Part shown: in pieces, positions 48,275 through 57,910 of the stretch | Position numbering within the stretch: position 1 is the first letter of the stretch | How the letters are laid out: each line of letters starts with the position of its first letter | Assembly (NCBI GenBank): GCA_023663685.1 | Contig: JAMPHB010000001.1 | Span: forward strand, 151,436-215,435 | Length of the DNA: 64,000 nt | Direction of reading: 5' to 3' | Source of the DNA: Blautia sp. | GTDB taxonomy: Bacteria > Bacillota > Clostridia > Lachnospirales > Lachnospiraceae | The notes under the pieces: generated by a model | What the model was told of the DNA's origin: nothing | Databases searched by the model: none | The model's input: the letters and a program-made list of their open reading frames with translations, nothing else | Made by a program: the position numbers and the translations under genes

Positions 48275-49240
48275 GTGGAACGGAATCCGCCGCCCTTTGT
48301 GGTTGAAGGAAAGAAGAAAAAAGTGAAAGAAAAGTCGAAAAAAGGAACAATCAATATATATAAGCCATTATCCATTATTCTGGCGCTTGCACTGGCAGTC
48401 GCGGTGGGATTTCTAATCTACAACTGGTATGTGGCGGATCAGGCAGACAAGCAGTACGAGGAGCTGGCCGATCAGGTGAACCGGCTGAATAATGCAGGCA
48501 GCGGCAGCCGCGTTTATTACATGAATCCTTCGGGGGAGACAGAGAACCCGGAGGCTGTGGAGACAGAGAGCCCGGAGGCAGTGGAGGCAGCAGGAGAAGG
48601 AATACAGATTGAGATCCCGGAGAAAAATATGGACTGGGACGCCATTCATCAGGTCAATGAGGACATCTACGCGTGGATCTACATTCCGGGGACAGAGATT
48701 GACTATCCCATTCTCCAGCATCCGACGGACGACAGCTATTATCTGACCTATAATATGAACGGGACAAAGGGATATCCGGGCTGTATCTACACGGAGCTGG
48801 TGAACAGCAGGGATTTTACAGATTTTGAGACGGTAGTGTACGGGCACAATATGAGGGACGCTTCGATGTTTGCCACTTTGCACTACTATGAGAGTCAGGC
48901 ATTTTTTAACAACTCCCCCTATGTCTTCATCTATGTGGGTGATGAAGTGCTGGTGTATGAGGTATTTGCGGCCTATACGGGGGACGACAGGCATATCATG
49001 TATGCCAATGATTTTTCCACGGAGAGCGGGCGGGCCGCCTATTTAAGCGACGTGATCAATAGCGCGGAGGAAGACGGCAGGCTGCGGGAGCTTTCATTGG
49101 AGACGGACAGCCACATTCTGACCTTGTCCACCTGCATCAAGGGACAGAGTGATAAACGGTATCTGGTGCAGGCAATGCTGTTGAATGAAGAAGCGTTAGA
49201 AAGCGTTGGACGGGTAGGCAATGAATCAGGCAAAGATTGA
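48275..49240 (+). CDS. srtB: Class B sortase
   Basis: 321 residues. A basic N-terminus, one membrane anchor (~33-52), a Glu/Pro-rich linker, and the sortase domain with His191 in YGHNM, Cys287 in TLSTC and Arg295 in KRYLVQA. It cleaves the sorting signal of its substrate, most likely the SPKTG protein just upstream, and joins it to peptidoglycan. The start is a GTG near AGAGGG, and the true start could lie a little upstream. It overlaps the next gene by 20 bases. Confidence 0.93.
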   Translation: MERNPPPFVVEGKKKKVKEKSKKGTINIYKPLSIILALALAVAVGFLIYNWYVADQADKQYEELADQVNRLNNAGSGSRVYYMNPSGETENPEAVETESPEAVEAAGEGIQIEIPEKNMDWDAIHQVNEDIYAWIYIPGTEIDYPILQHPTDDSYYLTYNMNGTKGYPGCIYTELVNSRDFTDFETVVYGHNMRDASMFATLHYYESQAFFNNSPYVFIYVGDEVLVYEVFAAYTGDDRHIMYANDFSTESGRAAYLSDVINSAEEDGRLRELSLETDSHILTLSTCIKGQSDKRYLVQAMLLNEEALESVGRVGNESGKD

Positions 49241-51113
49241 GATAGACAATTCCAATATGATATCGCTGATAGCAAGTCCTGATTTTTATGGAGACGAGGA
49301 TGTGTATTTGCGGGAGCTTTTGCAGAATGCCTATGATGCCTGCATGACCAGAAGAGCTTTTGAGATGAGCTGGGGGACAGAGTTTCTGGAGTACAGCGAG
49401 GCCCATGCACTTAACTCTATCCGCAAGCTGTTTGAGCCGAAAATCTCCATCAGCTACAGTTCCCTGTCACAGAGGCTGACTATTGAGGACAATGGAATCG
49501 GCATGAATGATCACGATATGGAGCGCTATGTCTCCAAGGTTGGCTGCAGCTATTATGCCAGCGAGGAGTTTGCACATCAGCAGCTAAAGTATGAGCCCGT
49601 GGGACATTTTGGAATCGGGCTTTTGTCCTGCTTTATGGTATCCCGCGGGATTATGATTGAATCGAAAAAGGACACATGTGTAAACACAGCGTGGAATATT
49701 TCCTCCCTCCAGTCCTTAGAGCCGATTACGGCAAAATGGTTTGAGAATACGGGGGAGGTGGAATACATCTACTCCAACAAAGAGGAGTCGGGTTCAAGGG
49801 TCACACTGGCGTTAAAGCCAAAGTATGCGGCGCGCGTCAGCCAGCAGGGGCTTGTGCGGCTGGTGCGCAAATATATGCTCTACCAGCCCTTTCCCATTGA
49901 GATTGACTTTGACGACCGCAGGACGGTTCTGGAGGAGCGCAATACGATAATGGACAACCCCTTTGCGGACGTGCTGGGGATCGTGTCCATTCCCCTCGCA
50001 GATGAGGATATAGAAGGATACATCTGGCTTTATCCGTCGAAATACCGGGACATGTTCGGAATCTCCCGTCTCTACCAGCAGGCCTTCTGGGTGGCGGACG
50101 AGCTGGAACTAAAGCCGGAGTGGGTGAGGGATATGACCTATCAGCTTCATATAAAGACGCGTTTTTTTACGCTCCGGGCGTCGAGAGATAACCTGGACTG
50201 TGAGAGCTTTCGCGGGCTGAGGGAGCTGATCGGGCAGAAAATCGTGGATCATTTTGCAAGGAATCCCATCGGGCTGAACCAGTATCTGAGCAGCGGAAAG
50301 AGGCCGGTAATCTCAGAATATGAGGAGGAGGCAAAGCTGCTGGCAAAGGCTGTGATGGTGGATGTATTTCTAAAGGGCAGGGAGATATCCCTCTCCATCG
50401 AGACAATCCTTCACGGCTTTCGCGGAAAAGTGGTGCGCATCGCCTTTATTCCCAAGGCACTCTTCGATCACTACAGTAAAAATTATTTTTCGGAATTCCG
50501 CAGATTTCTAAAGGAGAACAGACTGATTGTTTTTGACAGGAACCGCGATATTTTCTGCCAGTTTTTAGCACCGTACCGGAAAACCCAGCGCTATGTCATC
50601 AGCGAGTATCCGGGCATCATCTACGAGGATATGGTAGCGGATTTTCAGATTGAAAAGAATGTGATTCTGTACCGCAATTCTTACAGCCTGCGGCCGCCGA
50701 AGCTGGGCTATGAGGATATTTTCTGCATCGTGCTGAATCAGAAGAGCGAGACGCTGCAGCTGCTTGTCAACGAGGAGCACCGTCTGTATCAAATGCTTGA
50801 GCCGGTGATGTATGAGCCGAAAGTTCACCGGATGCTGGAGGTCATTCTGGAAAATATCAAGCAGCGCATCTTAAACTCCCAGAAGGCATGGGATAAGATC
50901 GTAGATTTCGGGGGCTCCATTGTGGACGAGTGGAACCAGACGCTGGTTCCGAGCGTACAGTCGGTGTGGTGTCTGGAGTCTGATTTTGCGGTCTCCGTCA
51001 ATGAATTTATCCTAAAGCAGTTCAGCAAAAAGGAGCTGGTGGAGCTGGGACTGGTGGGGCTGGAATTCCACCGGGACGATTTTATCAGCTGGTGGTATAT
51101 GCCGAAGGAATAA
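49221..51113 (+). CDS. Hsp90-like GHKL ATPase of unknown role
   Basis: 630 residues, no signal peptide. The ATP-binding domain matches Hsp90: ELLQNAYDAC (Glu32, Asn36), DNGIGM (90-95) and GHFGIGLLSCFMVS (128-141). The part after about residue 210 keeps the general plan of a middle domain (RDNLDCESFRGLRELIG) but I see little similarity to HtpG after that. It is not confidently htpG. It overlaps the sortase gene, which suggests co-expression with surface assembly. The end of the gene is followed by a copy of its own last codons. Confidence 0.8.
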   Translation: MNQAKIEIDNSNMISLIASPDFYGDEDVYLRELLQNAYDACMTRRAFEMSWGTEFLEYSEAHALNSIRKLFEPKISISYSSLSQRLTIEDNGIGMNDHDMERYVSKVGCSYYASEEFAHQQLKYEPVGHFGIGLLSCFMVSRGIMIESKKDTCVNTAWNISSLQSLEPITAKWFENTGEVEYIYSNKEESGSRVTLALKPKYAARVSQQGLVRLVRKYMLYQPFPIEIDFDDRRTVLEERNTIMDNPFADVLGIVSIPLADEDIEGYIWLYPSKYRDMFGISRLYQQAFWVADELELKPEWVRDMTYQLHIKTRFFTLRASRDNLDCESFRGLRELIGQKIVDHFARNPIGLNQYLSSGKRPVISEYEEEAKLLAKAVMVDVFLKGREISLSIETILHGFRGKVVRIAFIPKALFDHYSKNYFSEFRRFLKENRLIVFDRNRDIFCQFLAPYRKTQRYVISEYPGIIYEDMVADFQIEKNVILYRNSYSLRPPKLGYEDIFCIVLNQKSETLQLLVNEEHRLYQMLEPVMYEPKVHRMLEVILENIKQRILNSQKAWDKIVDFGGSIVDEWNQTLVPSVQSVWCLESDFAVSVNEFILKQFSKKELVELGLVGLEFHRDDFISWWYMPKE

Positions 51114-51149
51114 AGATTCTGGTGGTGTATGCCGAAAGAATAAAGAATC
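51090..51149. repeat. 30-bp tandem duplication over a stop codon
   Basis: 51090-51119 and 51120-51149 differ at only three positions. The first copy encodes the last residues WWYMPKE and stop of the Hsp90-like protein, and the second repeats them after the stop. Confidence 0.9.
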
Positions 51150-51153
51150 GTGG

Positions 51154-51182
51154 TTGTTGGAAAAGCCCTTTTATACTATAAT
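51154..51182 (+). promoter_or_regulatory. Promoter of the signal peptidase gene
   Basis: TTGTTG (51154-51159), 17 bases, TATAAT (51177-51182), 36 bases before the lepB start. Confidence 0.6.
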
Positions 51183-51218
51183 AAAAGGATAGTAAATGAG
51201 AGAGAATATAGGTGGACA

Positions 51219-51938
51219 ATGAGTGAGGATAAGATCAGGGTCTTAGATTTGGATCAGGAAGCGATGGAAGAGGCGCCGGAGGGCGGGGAAGAGAATTCCG
51301 GGGAGGAGCAGGAGAGCAAAAGGAAATCCCGGAGGGTAAATTACCCTGACGACGAGGGCGGGGAGACGCCGGAGGAGGAGCTGAAGAAAAATTCGCCCCT
51401 CCGGGAGGCTGTCAGCTGGGTGATGACCTTTGTGGTTGCGATTTTAGTAGCACTCGTGCTCAAGAATTTTGTGATTATAAACGCCACAGTACCCACAGGC
51501 TCGATGGAGAATACCATTGAGCCGGGAGACGATCTGTTTGGCCTGCGTCTGGCATACAGCTTTTCCGAGCCGCAGAGGGGAGACATTATCATTTTCAAGT
51601 TCCCGGACGACGAGAGCGAAAAATATGTGAAGCGTGTCATCGGCCTGCCCGGGGAGCGTGTCACGATTGACGGCGGTAAGATTTACATTGACAATGCGGA
51701 TACGCCGCTGGAGGAGGATTATCTTAAGGAGACATGGGAACGGTGCACCGGACCTTATGATTTTCAGGTGCCGGAGGACTGTTATCTGGTGCTGGGGGAT
51801 AACCGGAACGATTCCTATGACGCCAGATACTGGAACAATACTTATGTGACAAAGGAGGCCATCATCGGCAAGGCCTACATGATCTATTATCCATTCTCAA
51901 GACTGGGAAGCTTATACGATAAGCAGAGGGAGGAATAA
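51219..51938 (+). CDS. lepB: Signal peptidase I
   Basis: 239 residues. An acidic, probably disordered N-terminal 60 residues, one membrane segment (~66-86), then the catalytic domain with Ser95 in VPTGSMENTI and Lys138 in YVKRVIGLPG, ending with GDNRNDSYDAR. It removes signal peptides outside the membrane. AGGTGG lies before the ATG at 51219. The Mrp-like gene starts one base after the stop. Confidence 0.95.
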   Translation: MSEDKIRVLDLDQEAMEEAPEGGEENSGEEQESKRKSRRVNYPDDEGGETPEEELKKNSPLREAVSWVMTFVVAILVALVLKNFVIINATVPTGSMENTIEPGDDLFGLRLAYSFSEPQRGDIIIFKFPDDESEKYVKRVIGLPGERVTIDGGKIYIDNADTPLEEDYLKETWERCTGPYDFQVPEDCYLVLGDNRNDSYDARYWNNTYVTKEAIIGKAYMIYYPFSRLGSLYDKQREE

Positions 51939-51939
51939 A

Positions 51940-52791
51940 ATGCCAGAAAATGCAAATTGCAGCGGGGCGGCCACCTGCTCGAAGGAGAGCTGCGAGGGCT
52001 GCAGCAGCAATCCGAATGCGGCTATTATGAAGGAGCCCATGAACCGGTATTCCAGTATCCGCCATGTGGTTGGCGTGGTCAGCGGCAAGGGAGGCGTCGG
52101 CAAATCCTTTGTCACTGCAGCGCTTGCGGCGCAGCTTGCGAAGGCGGGCTGTGCGGTGGGCATTATGGACGCGGATATCACGGGTCCGTCGATTCCCAAA
52201 ATGTTTGGGGCAAAAGGCCAGCTTGTCGGGGACGAAAAGGGGATGTATCCTTATGTGACCCCGGAGGGTCTTAAGCTCGTCTCCATCAATCTGCTGATGG
52301 AGGACGAGGAGGCTCCGGTGGTGTGGCGCGGCCCGGTGATTGCAGGGGCGGTGAAACAGTTCTGGAATGAGACAGTCTGGGGAGAGCTGGACTATCTTTT
52401 TGTGGATATGCCGCCGGGAACCGGCGATGTGCCCCTCACGGTTTTCCAGTCCCTTCCGGTGGACGGGATCGTGGTAGTCACGTCCCCACAGGAGCTGGTG
52501 CAGATGATTGTAAAGAAGGCATTCCGCATGGCGGACATGATGCACATTCCCGTGCTGGGGCTGGTGGAGAATTTTAGCTGCTTAAAGTGCCCGGACTGCG
52601 GGAAGGAGATTAAGCTTTTCGGGGAGAGCAATATCGACGCCACGGCGGAGATGCTGGGGACGAGGGTTCTGGGGAAGCTGCCACTCGACCCGGAGTACGC
52701 AAAGTTTTCGGATGCGGGGAGATTCTATCAGCTGGATATCCCATATCTGGACACGGCGGTCGGGCTCCTTAAGAATTTCATTAACTTATAG
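51940..52791 (+). CDS. Mrp/NBP35-family P-loop ATPase
   Basis: 283 residues. N-terminal CSGAATCSKESCEGC can bind a cluster, the P-loop is SGKGGVGKSFV, and CPDCGKEI gives the CxxC of the family. Mrp proteins carry iron-sulfur clusters to target enzymes. It is translationally linked to lepB and ends at a strong terminator. Confidence 0.93.
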   Translation: MPENANCSGAATCSKESCEGCSSNPNAAIMKEPMNRYSSIRHVVGVVSGKGGVGKSFVTAALAAQLAKAGCAVGIMDADITGPSIPKMFGAKGQLVGDEKGMYPYVTPEGLKLVSINLLMEDEEAPVVWRGPVIAGAVKQFWNETVWGELDYLFVDMPPGTGDVPLTVFQSLPVDGIVVVTSPQELVQMIVKKAFRMADMMHIPVLGLVENFSCLKCPDCGKEIKLFGESNIDATAEMLGTRVLGKLPLDPEYAKFSDAGRFYQLDIPYLDTAVGLLKNFINL

Positions 52792-52824
52792 TGCGCAGGA
52801 TTTGACCGGATAGCGGCGAAAATT

Positions 52825-52864
52825 AACCTCTTGGTGTAAAACTGTTTACACCGGGAGGTTTTTT
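52825..52864 (+). terminator. Terminator after the Mrp gene
   Basis: AACCTC and GGTGTAAA pair with TTTACACC and GAGGTT (52825-52860), followed by TTTTTT. Confidence 0.9.
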
Positions 52865-52890
52865 GTATAGGATAGTCATTGTAAGGATAG

Positions 52891-52904
52891 GCGTGAGCAT
52901 TACA
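52891..52904. repeat. Half copy of the intergenic palindromic element
   Basis: GCGTGAGCATTACA matches the right arm of the first hairpin of the element at 47037. The left arm is missing. It lies 12 bases before the LytTR gene. Confidence 0.5.
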
Positions 52905-52915
52905 GAAGGAAAAGC

Positions 52916-53377
52916 ATGAAGATTCGAGTGGAGATTGACGACAATTTAGCGGAGGAAGAAATCTTAATCCGATGCCGCAGGCTGGACGAGGAAGCGCTTG
53001 CTATTCAAAAGCGCATCAACGAAGCCGTGAATGCAGGACTTAAGCTTGCGGTGACACGGGGCGGGGCGGAGTATTATCTCGGTCTCCCGGAGATTCTATT
53101 TTTCGAGACGGGGGATAACGTGGTGGCAGTACACACGGCGGGCGAGATCTACACCACGCGGCTTAAGCTCTATGAGCTGGAGGAGCTGCTTCCCGGAAGT
53201 TTTCTGCGGGCATCAAAATCTGCAATCATCAATACTGGAAAGGTGCGCTCCCTTCGCAAAAATATTGCCGGAGCCAGCGAGGTGGAATTCTATGGGAGCA
53301 GCAAGAAAACTTTCGTGTCGAGAAGTTATTTTAAGCTGCTGATGGATAAGTTAGAGGAAAAGAGGTTGAAGAGATGA
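52916..53377 (+). CDS. LytTR DNA-binding regulator without receiver
   Basis: 153 residues. About 50 residues of N-terminal leader (MKIRVEIDDNLAEEEI), then a LytTR domain with EILFFETGDNVVAVHT and GSFLRASKSAIINTGKVRSL. There is no receiver domain. These proteins are usually paired with a membrane partner, and one follows with ATGA overlap. The ribosome site GAAGGA is seven bases before the ATG. Confidence 0.9.
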   Translation: MKIRVEIDDNLAEEEILIRCRRLDEEALAIQKRINEAVNAGLKLAVTRGGAEYYLGLPEILFFETGDNVVAVHTAGEIYTTRLKLYELEELLPGSFLRASKSAIINTGKVRSLRKNIAGASEVEFYGSSKKTFVSRSYFKLLMDKLEEKRLKR

Positions 53378-54099
53378 AAAAAAAGAGTATTGCATGGGCA
53401 CTGGTGTTGATTCTGCTGGCGGTCTATCTGATTGTGAGCCGCATGGGCTTTGCTCCGGCGCTTCCGTTTTTTACGCTAGTATTTACGCTGCTGTTTTTCT
53501 ACACGGCACTTAAAGGCTTTATCCGGCTGCATTTCTTTGAGGGATTTCTGTCGCTGGCGATTTTAGGCTGCATTCACGATGAGTTTTTGGGAATCACTGC
53601 CATCACACCGTGGACGCTTCTGCTGGCGGGAGTCCTTCTAGGCATTGCCTTTGATATGATCTTTAAGGGAATTAGAAAAAATAAGAGGGACGACGAAGCG
53701 TTTACCTATACCTGCCATTCCGGCGGTGAGGGCTATGAGGCGCGCGTGGAGAATGTGCAGGACAGTGAACATGTTCATGTGAAAAACAGCTTTGGCGCGC
53801 TCTGCAAATATGTGAATTCCGAGAGTTTTTCCAGTGCACAGGTAGAGAATTCCTTTGGCGAATGCAAGGTGTACTTTAACAATGCGCTTCTTGCGGGGGG
53901 AACGGCAAGACTCCGGGTGCATAACAGTTTCGGCGCCACGCGGATCTACCTGCCGGGCACATGGCGCGCCGTGATTCGTAAGGACTGTATGTTTGGTAAT
54001 GTCAGCTTTCAGGGAAGAAGTGCGGACGGGGAGGGCGCCCCGGTCATCGAGCTTGCGCTGGAGTGCAGCTTCGGGGAGATTACGGTAATCTTTGAATAG
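53374..54099 (+). CDS. LiaF-like membrane protein
   Basis: 241 residues. Four membrane segments in the first ~100 residues, then a soluble beta-rich domain with the repeated phrase NSFGA/NSFGE, typical of the LiaF C-terminal domain. LiaF proteins restrain cell-envelope stress responses, so this one probably controls the LytTR protein it overlaps. The pair ends at a bidirectional terminator. Confidence 0.85.
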   Translation: MKKKSIAWALVLILLAVYLIVSRMGFAPALPFFTLVFTLLFFYTALKGFIRLHFFEGFLSLAILGCIHDEFLGITAITPWTLLLAGVLLGIAFDMIFKGIRKNKRDDEAFTYTCHSGGEGYEARVENVQDSEHVHVKNSFGALCKYVNSESFSSAQVENSFGECKVYFNNALLAGGTARLRVHNSFGATRIYLPGTWRAVIRKDCMFGNVSFQGRSADGEGAPVIELALECSFGEITVIFE

Positions 54100-54100
54100 A

Positions 54101-54129
54101 AAAAGGGGGCTGTGAAAAAGTCCCCTTTT
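54101..54129. terminator. Bidirectional terminator
   Basis: AAAAGGGG (54101-54108) pairs with CCCCTTTT (54122-54129). It lies between the convergent LiaF-like and LTA-synthase-like genes and has A and T tracts on both sides. Confidence 0.8.
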
Positions 54130-54140
54130 CGTGTATTCTA

Positions 54141-56261
54141 TTATTTCATCTCAGAGGGCAGCGCGTCTTCTGTATCCTGCACCGCCTCTGTGTCTGACGC
54201 CCGGTAGGTGAAAGCGTTGGAGCTGCGGAAAATGGTGCTGCTGGAACCGAGCAGGTTGACAACAAGCTCGTCGCCGTCCGCAATGCCTTCCCGGCTGATG
54301 GTCAGACAATCATCTGCGGAGAAGGAGGTGCTTACTTTTTCCCCGTTCACATATACCCGGCTCCACTTCGTAAAGCCGCTTCCGTAGAGGATTACTTTGT
54401 CACCGCTGACGGAATCCACAACATTTTCGATTGTGACCTCGTCGATGCCCATGACAATGTCCGTGGCGGGATATCTGTCCTCGCCATCATAACAGTAACG
54501 GTCGCCGTAGAGAATGTCATACTGCAGGTTTTCAAGACCGCTCAGGTAATCCGGGCTGTCTGCCTGCGTCTGGTGATAGCCGAGAACTGTTCCCTCATGG
54601 ATCCCCACAGAATCTGTGATGCTGGCGAGCAGCTGGTAGGCGTAGAGGTCGGCGTCCTGTTTTTTCAGTCCCATGTTATTCCATGTCACATAGTTGGTTT
54701 TATAGATATCGCCGGAAACCATATCCTCGTCAGTTAAGCCCATGGTGGGGAGATGGTCGCCGAAAAATACGATAACGGTGTCCTCGTTGCGGCTGTTCAC
54801 CTTGTTGATGAGGTCAGCCATAAAGGTATCCACCTCGTTAAGCTGGTTCACATAGTAAGTCCACTGGTTGGCAGCAGCCTCGTCCTCCACACCGGAAATC
54901 ACATACTTTGGGGGGGTTATAACAGGCTCCTTCGGGTAATCTCCGTGAGTGCCGACCGTGATTGTATAGGTAAAGTCCGGCGTATGGGGAGTCGCATCCA
55001 GCGTTTTGATAGTCTCATCTACAAGAATACTGTCGTCCGCCCAGCTTCCGTTCGGCGTATAAAGCTGAATGTTCATCAGTTCCTTGCTGGTAAAGCTGTC
55101 AAAGCCCATCATGGAAAAGGCGTTCACCCGGCTGTAAAAATTGCCGCCGTTGTTGTGTACCGCGTGGGTGCCGTAGCCGATGGCGGACAGATCGGAAGCG
55201 ATACTCTCACAGTCCGTCTTTTTCAGGATTGTTTTGTAAGGATATTCCCCGGTGCCGAAATACTGCATACTCATGCCGGAGAGAATCTCAAACTCAGTGT
55301 TGGCGGTACCCGCGCCCACCACCGGAACTGTCAGGTAACCAGTGGAGAAATTCTCCTCCAGATAGTGGAAGGTCGGAACCGGATCTTTTTCATAGTTCAG
55401 AAATTTAATCTCGTCCGGGTCACAGAAGGACTCCAGCAGGACGCAGATGATATTTGGCGCATTTTCCGCCGTGACGGCCGTCTCTTCCTTTGTGCGGTTC
55501 ACTTCATCGACGGTGGCTGTAACCGTTTCTTTGGAGTAAGTCTCCGGCTTATCCATACCCCTTCCCATGACACTGGAGGAAAATCCATAGATAAACCCGT
55601 AGTTCTCATAGCCCTGCGCGATATTGGAGAAGTAGCTGGCAACTACATTGGCGCTCTGCGCAGCGTTCGTTGTCACCGGAATACCGATAAAAAGCACACA
55701 TACGATGGCGCAGAACACGACTATTTTATGTATCTTTCCCTGATACTTCGGCCCTTTGATAAAGAGCAGGACACAGCAGAGAGTGAAAAGTGCGAGTCCG
55801 ATTACGACCAGCGTAGCCTCTTCGGCGGTGAAGTAGTTCGTATTGTTCATGGCGAACAGGTCGTTGATACATTTTAAATCGGTGAAGCCGAAGGGCGTCA
55901 CCCGGTTGGAAAGAATACAGCCGTTAATCACTCCCAGAATGATCCAGAAGCCGCTGATGATGGTTCTCGCGAACAGCCGCCGCCGGAATAAATACACCAG
56001 ACACAGCGACGCGAATACGATAAATGCATTATACAAAAAAGCGCCCGTGTGCCATGCGGCAAAGGTGCAGGCGGAAAGGAAGCTCCTCCGGGAGATCATT
56101 TCCACTACAAATACAATCACGCAGGAAATCAGCGCGTGGAACAGTAGAGAATATTTGTTAAAGAAAGCCGTCCGGCGCAGATAGGCCTCGGAGTGCTCCT
56201 TCTCAGTCTTTGTAAACAGTTTTTTGATTAGATTCGAAAGTCGTTTCATATGCTGCCTCAT
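54141..56261 (-). CDS. LTA-synthase/sulfatase family membrane protein
   Basis: 706 residues. Five membrane segments in the first ~215 residues, then an alkaline-phosphatase-fold domain outside the cell: NIICVLLESFCDP (first metal site), the nucleophile in GTANTEFEILSG, HNNGGNFYSR, and VIFFGDHLP (second site). After residue ~560 there is an extra beta-rich domain with an Ig/TIG-like pattern (VILYGSGFTKWSRVYVNGEK). It probably moves phosphoglycerol or a similar group to a surface glycan. The ATG at 56261 is very close to AAGGAG, and 56249 is an alternative. Confidence 0.88.
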   Translation of the reverse strand: MRQHMKRLSNLIKKLFTKTEKEHSEAYLRRTAFFNKYSLLFHALISCVIVFVVEMISRRSFLSACTFAAWHTGAFLYNAFIVFASLCLVYLFRRRLFARTIISGFWIILGVINGCILSNRVTPFGFTDLKCINDLFAMNNTNYFTAEEATLVVIGLALFTLCCVLLFIKGPKYQGKIHKIVVFCAIVCVLFIGIPVTTNAAQSANVVASYFSNIAQGYENYGFIYGFSSSVMGRGMDKPETYSKETVTATVDEVNRTKEETAVTAENAPNIICVLLESFCDPDEIKFLNYEKDPVPTFHYLEENFSTGYLTVPVVGAGTANTEFEILSGMSMQYFGTGEYPYKTILKKTDCESIASDLSAIGYGTHAVHNNGGNFYSRVNAFSMMGFDSFTSKELMNIQLYTPNGSWADDSILVDETIKTLDATPHTPDFTYTITVGTHGDYPKEPVITPPKYVISGVEDEAAANQWTYYVNQLNEVDTFMADLINKVNSRNEDTVIVFFGDHLPTMGLTDEDMVSGDIYKTNYVTWNNMGLKKQDADLYAYQLLASITDSVGIHEGTVLGYHQTQADSPDYLSGLENLQYDILYGDRYCYDGEDRYPATDIVMGIDEVTIENVVDSVSGDKVILYGSGFTKWSRVYVNGEKVSTSFSADDCLTISREGIADGDELVVNLLGSSSTIFRSSNAFTYRASDTEAVQDTEDALPSEMK

Positions 56262-56285
56262 GCTCCTTTTCTTCTATTCTCCAAT

Positions 56286-56314
56286 AATTTAATAAAAATT
56301 TTGTACAAAAACAA
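56286..56314 (-). promoter_or_regulatory. Possible promoter of the LTA-synthase-like gene
   Basis: On the minus strand TTGTTT (56309-56314), 17 bases, TAAATT (56286-56291), just upstream of the start codon. Confidence 0.35.
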
Positions 56315-56453
56315 GAGGTAATTTTTATAAAAAACTGCCAAGAAAAGAGTCCTTTTTATATGTTATGAACAATATGTGAACAAAATGTGAATAAAACGGC
56401 TTTTTATGCGGAAACAGACTGCGGATTTATGAGCCGGAGGGCTTAGAACAGGA

Positions 56454-56500
56454 GATGTCCCCCAGGGCCTGGCGTTTGCCGGATACCCCTGGAGGACATC
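56454..56500 (-). terminator. Long hairpin downstream of but, possible transcription end
   Basis: A 14-bp stem with one wobble (56454-56467 with 56487-56500) begins 36 bases after the but stop. There is no T run on either side, so termination is not certain. Confidence 0.4.
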
Positions 56501-56535
56501 AGGTTTGGAGGTAGTTTTATCGTTATAACAGCTGC

Positions 56536-57876
56536 CTAGCGGTTTGAGCGCCGCCAGATGTGCATCTTTTCCGCCTCGGCAATCAGGTCGTCGCGGAAAT
56601 CGGGGTGGGCGATGGAAATCAGGGCTTCGGCTCTCTGCCAGCCGGAGAGACCCTTTAGGCATACCATGCCGTACTCCGTGACTACATAGTGGGTGTTGGG
56701 GCGCGTGTCGGTGACGATGGAGCCCTCGGTCAGCGTCGGGCGGATTCTGGAATGCATCTGTCCCTGCTTGTCCGTGAAGGTCGCGGAACAGCATACAAAG
56801 CTCTTGCCGCCGCGGCTTAAATATGCGCCGAGTACGAAATCCAGCTGTCCCCCTGCGCCGCTGATCTGCTTGATGCCGGAGGATTCGGAGCTGATCTGGC
56901 CGAAGAGGTCAATGTCCACACAGTTATTGATGGAAATAAAATTGTCCAGCGCGGAGATGGAGCGGATGTCATTGGTGTAATCGACAGGCGCGCTCATCAG
57001 CTCCGGGTTGTCGTCCAGATAATCGTACATTTTTTGGGTACCCGCGCCAAAGGCATAGACCTGACGGAAGCGGTCGATGGACTTGCGCGCGCCGGTAATC
57101 TTGCCTGCTTTTGCAATGTCCACAAAGGCATCTACATACATCTCGGTATGTACGCCCAGATCCTTCAGGTCGGACTCTGCAATCAGGGAGCCTACGGCGT
57201 TGGGCATACCGCCGATGCCAAGCTGCAGGCAGGCGCCGTTGGGAATCTGTTCGACAATGAGCTGTGCCACTTTTTTGTCTACCTCTGTGGCAGATCCGCC
57301 GCCACCCAGCTCACCGAGAGCGGGATTTTCTCCCTCCACGATGTAATCAACCTTTGAGATGTGTACGCCGCACTCGGTGCCGCCTAAGCACCGGGGCATG
57401 TTTTCATTGACTTCTACGATAATCTTCTTCGCCGTCTCGCAGACCGCGCCGAGGTGGGAGGCGTTGGGACCAAAATTGAAGAAGCCGTGGGAGTCCATCG
57501 GGGCCGTCTGGATCAGCGCTACGTCGTCAGTGAAATCCAGATCCCGGTAATAACGCGGAAGCTCGGAATAGCGGATCGGCGCATAGTAGGAGCAGCCCCG
57601 TGCGATCAGCTTTCTCTCGTAGCCTCCCATGTGCCACGAATTCCATGTAAAATGCTCTCCCGCATCCTCGCGCTCAAATACGGCCAGCGGCTTTAAGAGA
57701 ATTCCGCCGCGCAGATTCACATCTGTAAGCTCGTCCGTGCGCCTTGCCAGCGCCTTGTCCAGTGCGTCTGGCGTGCCCGTGCACCAGCCGTAGTCCACCC
57801 AATCACCGGATTTGATTACCTTCACGGCCTCGTCCGCCGTGACCAGTTTCTGTCTGTATTCCTCTGTGTAACCCAT
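56536..57876 (-). CDS. but: Butyryl-CoA:acetate CoA-transferase
   Basis: 446 residues. It transfers CoA from butyryl-CoA to acetate in the last step of butyrate formation. The sequence closely follows the Roseburia-type enzyme as I remember it: [46 protein letters not shown] and a C-terminus [28 protein letters not shown] lies before the ATG. A related 4-hydroxybutyrate CoA-transferase is the main alternative, but the length and these segments favour But. Confidence 0.92.
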   Translation of the reverse strand: MGYTEEYRQKLVTADEAVKVIKSGDWVDYGWCTGTPDALDKALARRTDELTDVNLRGGILLKPLAVFEREDAGEHFTWNSWHMGGYERKLIARGCSYYAPIRYSELPRYYRDLDFTDDVALIQTAPMDSHGFFNFGPNASHLGAVCETAKKIIVEVNENMPRCLGGTECGVHISKVDYIVEGENPALGELGGGGSATEVDKKVAQLIVEQIPNGACLQLGIGGMPNAVGSLIAESDLKDLGVHTEMYVDAFVDIAKAGKITGARKSIDRFRQVYAFGAGTQKMYDYLDDNPELMSAPVDYTNDIRSISALDNFISINNCVDIDLFGQISSESSGIKQISGAGGQLDFVLGAYLSRGGKSFVCCSATFTDKQGQMHSRIRPTLTEGSIVTDTRPNTHYVVTEYGMVCLKGLSGWQRAEALISIAHPDFRDDLIAEAEKMHIWRRSNR

Positions 57877-57910
57877 AAGACCCTCCTTGTTAAAATATTA
57901 TCATAGCTGT

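Noticed and set aside
49221..51113. Ordinary htpG
   Set aside because: Only the ATP-binding domain agrees with Hsp90. The middle and end diverge too far to name it.
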